DNA from: Roseobacter sp.
Lineage (GTDB): Bacteria; Pseudomonadota; Alphaproteobacteria; Rhodobacterales; Rhodobacteraceae
Length of the DNA: 64,000 nucleotides
Direction: 5' to 3'
Assembly (NCBI GenBank): GCA_002731875.1
Contig: PCCY01000020.1
Coordinates: forward strand, 124,001 to 188,000
Shown here: piece by piece, positions 38,594 to 45,995 of the stretch
Layout of the letters: each line of letters begins with the position of its first letter
Position numbering within the stretch: position 1 is the stretch's first letter
The notes under the pieces: model-generated
Seen by the model: the letters and a program-made list of their open reading frames with translations, nothing else
Told to the model about the DNA's origin: nothing
Databases searched by the model: none
Translations under genes and position numbers: made by a program

Positions 38594-39804
38594 CAAACGC
38601 GCTCGATGATGGTTGCGGCACCCATGCCTGAGGCGATACAAAGCGTGGCCATGCCGACTTCCTTGTCCGAACGCTCAAGCTCGTCCAGCAGCGTGCCGAT
38701 GATCATCGCGCCGGTGGCCCCCAAGGGGTGACCCATGGCGATCGACCCGCCGTTCACATTGACCTTGCTTTCATCAACGTCGAACGCCTGCATGAATCGC
38801 ATGACCACAGCAGCAAAGGCTTCGTTGACCTCGAACAGATCGATGTCGTTGATGTTCATGCCATTATCCGCAAGGATCTTTTCGGTCACGGGAACAGGGC
38901 CGGTCAGCATGATGGTCGGGTCGGTCCCGATCTTGGCAGTCGCACGAATACGCGCGCGTGGCTTGAGACCGTATTTCTCGCCGAATTCCTTGTTCCCGAT
39001 CAGCACAGCCGCCGCACCGTCCACAATGCCCGAGGAGTTCCCCGCGTGGTGGATGTGGTTGATCTTTTCGAGGTGCGGATACTTCATCAGCGCGACCTTA
39101 TCAAAGCCCGGCATGACCTCGCCCATCTGCTGGAACGCAGGGTTCAGCGACCCGAGCGACTGCATGTCGGTCTGGGGGCGCATGTATTCGTCATGGCTGA
39201 GGATAGACAAGCCGTTCTGGTCTTTAACATCGATCACCGATTTTGCGAACCGGCCTTCGTCCCAGGCTCGCTTCGCTCGTTGTTGCGACTTGACGGCAAG
39301 CTGGTCGGCCTCGTCACGGGTAAAGCCATATTCGGTAGCGATAATATCGGCCGAAATTCCCTGCGGGACAAAGTATTTTTCCATCGCGATCGTAGGGTCA
39401 ACGGCAATGGCAGCACCGTCGCTTCCCATCGCCACACGGCCCATCATTTCAACGCCGCCGGCGATATAAGCCATGCCAGCGCCGCCGCGCACCTGGTTGG
39501 CGGCAAGGTTCACCGCCTCCATCCCGGATGCACAAAAGCGGTTGATCGCAAGCCCGGGGATGCGCTCGTCCAAATCTGAGGCCAACACCGCTGAGCGGGC
39601 CAGACAGCCTCCTTGCTCCATCACTTGTGTCACGTTGCCCCAGATTACGTCCTCGACGGCGTGTCCTTCCAGGTTGTTACGCTCCTTGAGCGCGTTCAGC
39701 GTCAATGCGGACAGGCGCAGCGAGGTTACCTCGTGCAGCGACCCGTCTTTACGACCCTTGCCGCGCGGCGTGCGTAATGCGTCATAAATGTATGCTTCGG
39801 TCAT
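38593..39804 (-). CDS. fadA: Acetyl-CoA C-acyltransferase (thiolase)
   Basis: 403 aa. The active-site Cys is in NRFCASGMEAVNLAANQV, GHPLGATGAMI carries the His, and the second Cys is in LCIASGMGAAT near the C terminus. Thiolytic last step of beta-oxidation, paired with fadJ. GGAGAG lies 7 bases before the ATG; GST is 18 bp upstream on the same strand. Confidence 0.96.
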   Translation of the reverse strand: MTEAYIYDALRTPRGKGRKDGSLHEVTSLRLSALTLNALKERNNLEGHAVEDVIWGNVTQVMEQGGCLARSAVLASDLDERIPGLAINRFCASGMEAVNLAANQVRGGAGMAYIAGGVEMMGRVAMGSDGAAIAVDPTIAMEKYFVPQGISADIIATEYGFTRDEADQLAVKSQQRAKRAWDEGRFAKSVIDVKDQNGLSILSHDEYMRPQTDMQSLGSLNPAFQQMGEVMPGFDKVALMKYPHLEKINHIHHAGNSSGIVDGAAAVLIGNKEFGEKYGLKPRARIRATAKIGTDPTIMLTGPVPVTEKILADNGMNINDIDLFEVNEAFAAVVMRFMQAFDVDESKVNVNGGSIAMGHPLGATGAMIIGTLLDELERSDKEVGMATLCIASGMGAATIIERV

Positions 39805-39822
39805 GTGATCTCTCCGTTTCTG

Positions 39823-40461
39823 TCAGGCGCGGTCAGCTGGGCTGCCGGGCATTAAATCATAAGGGGCTTTCCAACCTGGTGTTTCGCTCAGGCGCGAAAG
39901 CCACGCGTCGATATGAGGCCAATCCGTCCGGTCAAATCCGAAAGGTTCCGGGTAATATAGATAGCCACAACAGCTCAGATCGGCGTTCGTTATCTGGTCT
40001 CCGACAATCCACTGACGGCCATCAAGATGATCATTGAGCACGGCATACGCCGCCGCTAAACGACCTTGCATAAAGGCGATGACTTCCTTGGGGCGCTTGT
40101 CTTCAGGCAAAAAATTCGCGAGAAAGCGCGTCATCCCCGCGTTGGAGCTCAGCTTGTGGTTATCCCACAGCACCCATCGCAAGATCTCGCGGCGTTCGTC
40201 GGCGTTTTTCCCGCCAAACTTGCCAGACTTTTCCGAAACGTAATCTTGTATGACACCGGACTGGGTGAGTCGGACGTTACCGTCGACCATAACCGGGGCT
40301 TCACCCATATTGTTGATACTCGTACGATAATCAGGAGTACGGGTCTCACCGCCGAAAAAGTCGACCTTTACCGGTTCCCAATCGAGGCCGGACAGTTGAA
40401 GTGCGAGAGCAGCTTTGTAAGCGTTGCCACTTTCGCCAAAACAGTAAAGTTTGATGGTCAT
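39823..40461 (-). CDS. Glutathione S-transferase family protein
   Basis: 212 aa. The N-terminal thioredoxin-like domain (about 1-78) begins IKLYCFGESGNAYKAALALQ with Ser where the catalytic residue is expected. The helical domain follows, containing ITNADLSCCGYL (N-capping motif). It sits in the fatty-acid block directly before fadA, with GGGAGG upstream of the ATG. Substrate unknown. Confidence 0.88.
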   Translation of the reverse strand: MTIKLYCFGESGNAYKAALALQLSGLDWEPVKVDFFGGETRTPDYRTSINNMGEAPVMVDGNVRLTQSGVIQDYVSEKSGKFGGKNADERREILRWVLWDNHKLSSNAGMTRFLANFLPEDKRPKEVIAFMQGRLAAAYAVLNDHLDGRQWIVGDQITNADLSCCGYLYYPEPFGFDRTDWPHIDAWLSRLSETPGWKAPYDLMPGSPADRA

Positions 40462-40500
40462 ATATGCCTCCCATAGGCGGTAGTAGAGTTAATCGTTGCG

Positions 40501-40555
40501 GTGGGGGTATCACACCCCCACACCCCCGTGGAGTTTTTTCGGCAAAATGAAAATG
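40501..40555 (+). repeat. GC-hairpin intergenic repeat, copy C
   Basis: GTGGGGGT and ACCCCCAC form an 8-bp stem (loop ATCAC), followed by CCCCCGTGGAGTTTTTTC and GGCAAAATGAAAATG. A single hairpin replaces the two of copies A and B. It points away from the GST gene, which starts 39 bp to the left on the other strand. Confidence 0.75.
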
Positions 40556-40640
40556 ACGTTATTCTTGTTAAGCAAATGCTAAGTGTTCTGGGATATCAAC
40601 ACTCGGCGTGGCAGGCTGGAGAGCCGAGCCGCGTGCAAAG

Positions 40641-40698
40641 TGAAACCCTGCTTTGGTCTTAAGCTGTAATAGGGCCAGAGCAGGGCGACAGGGTTTCA
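40641..40698. repeat. Competing inverted repeats between GST and the 70-aa gene
   Basis: TGAAACCCTG (40641-40650) can pair with CAGGGTTTCA (40689-40698). CCCTGCT (40646-40652), which shares bases with the first arm, can instead pair with AGCAGGG (40679-40685). The two stems exclude each other. The 300-bp gap 40462-40761 contains no ORF worth calling, only these elements and repeat copies C and D. Confidence 0.55.
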
Positions 40699-40727
40699 TT
40701 TTGCCAAAAAAACTCTCCCCGAAGGGT
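40695..40727 (-). repeat. GC-hairpin intergenic repeat, copy D (inverted relative to C)
   Basis: On the minus strand: CCCTTCGGGG mini-stem, then GAGAGTTTTTTTGG and CAAAATGAA. It lies about 35 bp after the stop of the 70-aa gene in sense orientation, with a seven-T run, so it looks like a working intrinsic terminator or attenuator inside the MerR-fadJ block. Confidence 0.7.
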
Positions 40728-40761
40728 CGGTATCGTACAGGCGTATCTTCGAAGGTTCCTA

Positions 40762-40974
40762 TCATTTTTTCCGATCATCCAATTCGGCGTTGAAAAGCCG
40801 AAGGCGCGCAGTGAGATTTTCTTGGTTCGTAACGCTGTTAAAATTTTCGAATATAAATGACAGCGCTTCACCTTCGTCCAAACCTGCTTCGGAAGAAAAC
40901 TTTTTGAGGCGACGATACCCGTCTTCTGTCATTGCCACGGGAAAGCGGCGGGTCAGGCGAAAACGTTTAGGCAT
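40762..40974 (-). CDS. Small hypothetical protein, 70 aa
   Basis: Begins MPKRFRLTRRFPVAMTEDGY, a basic head followed by an amphipathic helical region (LKKFSSEAGLDEGEALSFIF). The pattern of a basic strand followed by two helices is reminiscent of ribbon-helix-helix DNA-binding proteins, but this is a weak impression. ATG 40974 has AAAGGA 8 bases ahead; a longer frame to 41025 lacks one. It follows the acyl-CoA dehydrogenase by 52 bp. Confidence 0.7.
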   Translation of the reverse strand: MPKRFRLTRRFPVAMTEDGYRRLKKFSSEAGLDEGEALSFIFENFNSVTNQENLTARLRLFNAELDDRKK

Positions 40975-41026
40975 AGCGGTCCTTTCTCTGGGCGTGAGGA
41001 GCGGGGTTTCTCCCACTCCCCGCAAC

Positions 41027-42808
41027 TTAGAAGTTTGCCGAATCCAGCGCCATTACTGTCTGTGCGCCTGTTTCAATTCGGGTAAGGTGCAAAGCTGTCG
41101 CGGGCAATTGGCGGGCCATGTAAAACCTTCCGGTAGCCAGTTTGGATTCGAAGAAGGCGGGGTCGCCTCCCTTGTCCGCGAGGGCTTGCCTGGCGGCGAT
41201 CGCCATTCTTGCCCACATGTAGCCCAAGCAGACGTGCCCGAACATATGCATGAAATCATTTGATCCTGCTAAGGCGTTGTTAGGATTCTTCATGCCATTT
41301 TGCATGAAATACATCCCCGCTGATTGCAGATCCTTGCTTGCTGCTTTCAGCGGTTCCAGGAAATTCTTGTCGAACTCGGCGTCCTGGCCTGCATTGTCCT
41401 TGATAAAGGTTTTGATCATGTCGAAGAACGCCATGACATGCTTGCCACCATCTTGCGCCAATTTGCGTCCTACCAAATCTAACGCTTGAACACCGTTGGC
41501 ACCTTCGTAAATCATGGCAATCCGGGCATCGCGCGTGAATTGGGACATTCCCCATTCCTCGATATAGCCATGGCCGCCATAAATCTGTTGCGCCTTGATT
41601 GTCATGTCATAGCCAACATCGGTCAAGAAGCCTTTGATGACGGGGGTCATCAGCGAGATCAACCCGTCGGCAGCGCTGTCACTCGAACGGTGTGCGGCGT
41701 CGATCAGATTTGCCCCCCATAAAATGAATGCCCGCGCCCCCTCGATGAAGGATTTCTGTTCCATCAGGCTTCGGCGGATATCCGGATGCACAATCAATGG
41801 ATCGGCGGGGCCGTCGGGGTTTTCGGCCCCGGTGACGGCGCGGCCCTGCAAACGGTCCTTGGCGTAGGCCAACGCGTTTTGATAGGCGACGTCGGCTTGT
41901 GCCAACCCTTGCATGCCCACCCCGATCCGGGCTTCGTTCATCATGGTGAACATGGCACGCATGCCTTTGTGTTCTTCGCCCAGCAGATATCCGACGGCAC
42001 CATCATAGTTCATGACACAGGTTGAGTTGCCGTGTATCCCCATTTTTTCTTCGATGGAACCGACGGATACGGCGTTTCGATCGCCGAGAGACCCATCGTC
42101 ATTGACCATGAATTTCGGGACAATGAACAGCGACACGCCCTTGATGCCTTCGGGGCCGCCTTCAATTTTCGCCAGCACCAGGTGAATGATGTTGTCAGCC
42201 ATGTCGTGTTCGCCGGAGGAAATGAAGATTTTCTGTCCGGTAATCTTGTAGCTGCCGTCGCCCTGAGGTGCGGCCTTGGTCCGCATCAAGCCAAGATCAG
42301 TGCCGCAATGCGGTTCTGTCAGGTTCATGGTGCCGGTCCATTCGCACGAAACCATGTTCGGCAGGTAGGTTTCTTTTTGCGCGTCCGATCCATGGGCGAG
42401 GATTGCGGATGCGGCACCATGGGTCAGACCCTGGTACATGGTGAATGCCTGGTTAGAGGCCGAGAACATTTCTCCTACCGCAGAACCGAGGATATAAGGC
42501 ATGTTCTGCCCGCCATATTGCTCGGGCATGTCCAGACCGGTCCAGCCGCCTTCCTTGACCTTGGCGAAGGCTTCCTTGAAACCTTTCGGGGTGTAAACCA
42601 CGCCGTTTTCAAGCCGGCAGCCTTCCTTGTCGCCAACCGCATTCAGGGGGGCAAGAACTTCGGAGGTCAACTTTCCAGCTTCTTCGAGGATCGCGGAGGT
42701 GAAATCTGCTTCTAGTTCCTCATAACCGGGGATGGAAGACTCAGTGACGTTCAACACGTTATGCAAAACGAACTGCATGTCTTTGATTGGGGCGGTGTAG
42801 CTAGGCAT
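41027..42808 (-). CDS. Acyl-CoA dehydrogenase, DmdC (3-methylmercaptopropionyl-CoA dehydrogenase)-like
   Basis: 593 aa, longer than the usual 380-410 because of a C-terminal extension typical of the DmdC group. [20 protein letters not shown] and [17 protein letters not shown] contact FAD and substrate; [16 protein letters not shown] holds the catalytic-base region. The opening [16 protein letters not shown] is characteristic. In Roseobacters DmdC dehydrogenates methylmercaptopropionyl-CoA in DMSP demethylation, and paralogues act on ordinary acyl-CoAs. The fadA/fadJ context makes the latter at least as likely here. Confidence 0.9.
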   Translation of the reverse strand: MPSYTAPIKDMQFVLHNVLNVTESSIPGYEELEADFTSAILEEAGKLTSEVLAPLNAVGDKEGCRLENGVVYTPKGFKEAFAKVKEGGWTGLDMPEQYGGQNMPYILGSAVGEMFSASNQAFTMYQGLTHGAASAILAHGSDAQKETYLPNMVSCEWTGTMNLTEPHCGTDLGLMRTKAAPQGDGSYKITGQKIFISSGEHDMADNIIHLVLAKIEGGPEGIKGVSLFIVPKFMVNDDGSLGDRNAVSVGSIEEKMGIHGNSTCVMNYDGAVGYLLGEEHKGMRAMFTMMNEARIGVGMQGLAQADVAYQNALAYAKDRLQGRAVTGAENPDGPADPLIVHPDIRRSLMEQKSFIEGARAFILWGANLIDAAHRSSDSAADGLISLMTPVIKGFLTDVGYDMTIKAQQIYGGHGYIEEWGMSQFTRDARIAMIYEGANGVQALDLVGRKLAQDGGKHVMAFFDMIKTFIKDNAGQDAEFDKNFLEPLKAASKDLQSAGMYFMQNGMKNPNNALAGSNDFMHMFGHVCLGYMWARMAIAARQALADKGGDPAFFESKLATGRFYMARQLPATALHLTRIETGAQTVMALDSANF

Positions 42809-42856
42809 GTGGTCTTCTCCCTTGGCCAGGCGGTCGTCGATTATGTTTCGTGTGAT

Positions 42857-43258
42857 TTATTCGGCGGCGTTGCGCGTGCTGTTGATCGAGGCGATCATTT
42901 TTTCACCCCATTTCAACTGGTTTTTCAGATCATCTATAGCATTGGTAAGGTCGTCACGCTGTGCCTCAAGCTCGGCCAGGCGCTCGCGAGCGATATCATA
43001 GGTGCGCGCAAGTTGGGTCTGCTGCTGATCGCCCATATGATACAGGTCCAGAAGCTGGCGGATCTCTTCCAGGCTAAAGCCAAATCGTTTCCCGCGGAGG
43101 ATCAGCTTGAGCCGAGCGCGGTCGCGTTTGGTAAACAACCGCTTTTGCCCATGGCGTTCGGGGAAAAGCAACTCTTTGGCTTCGTAAAAACGCAAGGTGC
43201 GCGGTGTCACATCGAATGCGGTACACATCTCGCGAATGGTCATTGTTGTGTTCGACAT
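42857..43258 (-). CDS. MerR family regulator at the head of the beta-oxidation block
   Basis: 133 aa. Winged HTH TIREMCTAFDVTPRTLRFYE (about 7-26), followed by LFTKRDRARLKLILRGKRFG and a C-terminal dimerisation coiled coil. There are no metal-binding cysteines in the C-terminal part, so it is of the LiuR/acyl-CoA-catabolism kind rather than a metal sensor. It precedes the acyl-CoA dehydrogenase by 48 bp on the same strand. Probable autoregulation through the ACGT cluster just upstream is inference. Confidence 0.9.
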   Translation of the reverse strand: MSNTTMTIREMCTAFDVTPRTLRFYEAKELLFPERHGQKRLFTKRDRARLKLILRGKRFGFSLEEIRQLLDLYHMGDQQQTQLARTYDIARERLAELEAQRDDLTNAIDDLKNQLKWGEKMIASINSTRNAAE

Positions 43259-43342
43259 TTACGGTACTCGCTAAGTTATTTTGCTTCGTACAATAGGTAT
43301 CTGCGTTTACTGCCCCGGCAATACTATGGAACATGAGGTTGA

Positions 43343-43394
43343 CGTAAGCCAGACGTCACGTCACATGCGGGTTTGACGTTAGGGAACGTTACGT
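43343..43394. promoter_or_regulatory. Cluster of six ACGT cores in the MerR-LuxR intergenic region
   Basis: ACGT occurs at 43343, 43354, 43359, 43377, 43386 and 43391. Several are embedded in TTACGT or TGACGT half-sites. Related ACGT-core palindromes (such as TTTACGTAAACGTAAA) are known as operators of LiuR-type MerR regulators of branched-chain and fatty-acid catabolism. The region separates the MerR gene from the LuxR gene, which are divergent. Confidence 0.5.
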
Positions 43395-43481
43395 AAGCCC
43401 GAATTTTGCCTTATTCAATGAAAGGGTAGGAACAAAGCAGCGCGAGACACACACAATTCAGTGAACAAACAAGGAGCGGAT

Positions 43482-44228
43482 ATGACGGAAAGGTTGGAAC
43501 TGCACGCATTCATCGGGCGCGTTAGAAAGACAACGTCTTATGCGTCCTTGTGGTTGTTGATTCAACGATATGCGAGAGACAACGATTTTCGCAGCGTCAC
43601 TTACCACAGCATTGATGTGCAGTCTTTGGGGGCAGAGAATTTCGGGGCTGTGGAATTTGGAATTCCAGCCGATTTCCGGCGTGTATATCTGGAAGAGCAT
43701 CTATATCTGGATGATCCGTTTCCAGCGATCGCGGCGACGCGGACCGAGCCTTTCTATTGGTCAGACATTACAGGTTCTGTGCAGCTTACCGCCAGGCAGT
43801 CGACCTATATCGAAAAAGCAAGTAAGGCGGGCTTTGCAGATGGGATGATAATGCAGGTCTTTGGGCCGCAGGCGCGAAATGCGTTGGTGAGTATCGGCTT
43901 TCAGAAGGGAAGACCTAGACTTTCACCCCAAGAGGTTACGGAAATGCAATGGGCCGCTCAGTCCGTTCATTTACATTTTTGCAGCATGTCCAAACCGACC
44001 GATGGACAACATTCCCGTTTATCACCGCAAGAGCTTGAAGTGCTGCGCTGGATAGCCCGTGGCAAAAGCAATACCGTGATCGCTGAAATCATGGGGCTTT
44101 CACGCCACACAGTGGATACGATCACTCGCCGCATGTTCGGTAAGTTGGACGTGACAGACAGGACTCGCGCGGCGGTCAGGGGGCTGGCATTCGGCCTGAT
44201 CCACCAATCTTCGGACTACCTGGCATAG
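43482..44228 (+). CDS. Solo LuxR-type regulator with autoinducer-binding domain
   Basis: 248 aa. The N-terminal domain (about 15-165) carries conserved ligand-pocket features: Tyr-rich YLEEHLYLDDPF with Asp78-Pro79 and Trp93 in FYWSD. The C-terminal GerE HTH (about 178-240) starts LSPQELEVLRWIARGKSNTV. No luxI-type synthase is present in the window. It may sense acyl-homoserine lactones made elsewhere or another ligand. ATG 43482 is chosen over an earlier GTG because AAGGAG lies 5 bases before it. Confidence 0.9.
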   Translation: MTERLELHAFIGRVRKTTSYASLWLLIQRYARDNDFRSVTYHSIDVQSLGAENFGAVEFGIPADFRRVYLEEHLYLDDPFPAIAATRTEPFYWSDITGSVQLTARQSTYIEKASKAGFADGMIMQVFGPQARNALVSIGFQKGRPRLSPQEVTEMQWAAQSVHLHFCSMSKPTDGQHSRLSPQELEVLRWIARGKSNTVIAEIMGLSRHTVDTITRRMFGKLDVTDRTRAAVRGLAFGLIHQSSDYLA

Positions 44229-44380
44229 CGATCAACGTGTAGCGTAACTGCGTGACATGATCGCTTGGTAGAAAACAGTTAACATGGTAACTTCAACTTT
44301 AACGATTAGACATTAAATTTTGTTTTTGTTAACCATTACCGAGTGTGCGTAAACTTGGGTATAGAGTAAAGGTGGCTTAG

Positions 44381-44563
44381 TTGGTTATGCCAGATGTCGT
44401 TGGAGTAGATGCGCTGCGTGTTGCAGCCAGCAAAGTGGAAGATGCAGCTTACGAACTTGCTGCTGACGTAAACAGTGATCTGGTCTCGGAAATGATTGTT
44501 CTCGCGGCCGAGCTCACCCGGATCGCCGATATTGTTTCACGACGCGCGGCGCAAGTCCGCTAG
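44381..44563 (+). CDS. Small helical protein, 60 aa, unknown
   Basis: Starts with TTG at 44381 (AAAGG 8 bases upstream) or ATG at 44387. Almost wholly alpha-helical and Ala/Val-rich (DALRVAASKVEDAAYELAAD, then EMIVLAAELTRIADIV). Codon choice looks like that of neighbouring genes. The stop overlaps the convergent MerR gene by 4 bases. No recognisable family. Confidence 0.55.
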   Translation: MVMPDVVGVDALRVAASKVEDAAYELAADVNSDLVSEMIVLAAELTRIADIVSRRAAQVR

Positions 44564-44946
44564 GTCGCGGAATCCAGCTTGAGAAGTGATTGAGCCGTAT
44601 CATCACGGAGCCGTTGAAGTTCTGCGATTGCTTCGTCTAATTGTACGCGCTGATCTTTCAATTCTTCAAGCTGGTGGTCTGCACTGACCACCCACGCGCG
44701 CATCTGGGCGTGGGTTCCTTCCTTTTCATAGATAAGCAGCCATTGGCGTATGCCTTCAAGGGTATATCCAAATTTACGCCCCCGCATGATCAGCTTCATT
44801 CGGGCGATCTCACGGGGCCCATAGCTGCGCGACCGGCCTTCGCGATCGGGATGAAGAAGCTCAATATATTCGTAGTAACGCAGTGTGCGCGGCGTGACGT
44901 CAAACTCTGCACACATCTCTTTGAAGCTCAGGCGTTTTTCAGTCAT
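44560..44946 (-). CDS. MerR family regulator (paralogue of the 42857 gene)
   Basis: 128 aa. The HTH SFKEMCAEFDVTPRTLRYYE is nearly the same as in the first MerR, then MKLIMRGRKFGYTLEGIRQW and a long coiled coil (EELKDQRVQLDEAIAELQRL). No cysteine metal site is apparent at the C terminus. AGGAGAG precedes ATG 44946. It is divergent from the PaaI-PaaI-MATE unit across 117 bp and so is the likely regulator of that unit; inference. Confidence 0.9.
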   Translation of the reverse strand: MTEKRLSFKEMCAEFDVTPRTLRYYEYIELLHPDREGRSRSYGPREIARMKLIMRGRKFGYTLEGIRQWLLIYEKEGTHAQMRAWVVSADHQLEELKDQRVQLDEAIAELQRLRDDTAQSLLKLDSAT

Positions 44947-45063
44947 TGTTCTCTCCTCAGAAAAGAAACCTATGCGTAACATTCTGCAAGCGCAACACTC
45001 GGGGTTGCTCTAGGTGGCCAGCTTGGTTGATATGGAACGGTGAACAACAATCAAGGGCAATTC

Positions 45064-45486
45064 ATGTTAGACAAGCTGCGGATGGCCGAACAGTTCATTG
45101 CTGCCCTACCTTACAGTGCAGCGTTGGGAATGAAGCTCGAAGAACTCAATGACGGGGTATCGGTGATTTCCATGCCCTATGATGAAAGATTTGTCGGGGA
45201 CCCGCGCACCGGGGTAATTCACGGCGGGGCGGTATCGGCGCTTATGGATACGTGTTGTGGGGCGGCGGTAATGAGCCACCGCAGCAACCCCGGCGGTACC
45301 GCGACAATAGACTTGCGCATCGAATATCTGCGTATCGCCAAGCCGGGACAGCGGATAACAGCGCGAGCCGAATGCTATCATGTGACACGCTCGGTTGCGT
45401 TTGTTCGTGCCACGGCCCACGACGAAGAAGATGACAACCCTGTCGCAACCGCGACCGGCAGTTTCACCGTAGAGGGTCGCAGATGA
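45064..45486 (+). CDS. PaaI-type hotdog thioesterase (first of pair)
   Basis: 140 aa single hotdog domain. GVIHGGAVSALMDTCCGAAV carries the conserved His-Gly-Gly and the Asp that positions water for thioester hydrolysis. ATG 45064 has AAGGG 6 bases upstream and is preferred over GTG 45040. It probably hydrolyses a short or aromatic acyl-CoA. It overlaps the second thioesterase by 4 bases (ATGA). Confidence 0.92.
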   Translation: MLDKLRMAEQFIAALPYSAALGMKLEELNDGVSVISMPYDERFVGDPRTGVIHGGAVSALMDTCCGAAVMSHRSNPGGTATIDLRIEYLRIAKPGQRITARAECYHVTRSVAFVRATAHDEEDDNPVATATGSFTVEGRR

Positions 45487-45995
45487 GCGTACGTGGCAAG
45501 CCGGAAGCGGTTCAGGTTGTGAAGAAACGCCGCGACTCTGCGTTGCGGGCCTTGGTTGATGGGGTGCCCTATATCAAGTTTCTCGGTATCGAATTTGACC
45601 GCCGTGGCGATGAACTGACGGGGATTTTGCCGTTCTCCGAAAAGTTCATCGGGAACCCGATGCTTTCGGCATTGCATGGGGGTGTGACTGCTTCGTTTCT
45701 TGAGGTCACGTCGATCATTACCCTAAGCTGGGCTTATCTTTGGGACGACCTCGAAGCGGGTATCATCAAGGTAGACGCAGAGGGCGAACCGAATCTGCCG
45801 CGCTTGCCAAAGACGATAGATTTCACACTCGACTACCTGCGTTCCGGTTTGCCGCGCGATGCCTATGCACGGGCACGCATCAACCGGTTGGGGCGACGGT
45901 ATGCTTCGGTGCAGGTCGATGCATGGCAGGATAACCGCGATAAACTGTTTGCCCAGGCCACCGGTCATTTCTTGATGCCGCAGCGACGTGACTGA
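45483..45995 (+). CDS. PaaI-type hotdog thioesterase (second of pair)
   Basis: 170 aa. ALHGGVTASFLEVTSI has the hotdog HGG helix but with Glu at the position where the first protein has Asp. The N-terminal extension (about 1-30, basic) is not in the first copy. The two are clearly homologous but diverged, so a heteromeric enzyme or different chain preferences are possible. It overlaps the MATE gene by 8 bases. Confidence 0.9.
   Translation: MSVRGKPEAVQVVKKRRDSALRALVDGVPYIKFLGIEFDRRGDELTGILPFSEKFIGNPMLSALHGGVTASFLEVTSIITLSWAYLWDDLEAGIIKVDAEGEPNLPRLPKTIDFTLDYLRSGLPRDAYARARINRLGRRYASVQVDAWQDNRDKLFAQATGHFLMPQRRD

Noticed and set aside
43461-43481. GTG 21 bases upstream of the LuxR start
   Set aside because: AAGGAG lies between it and the ATG at 43482, which is the better start.
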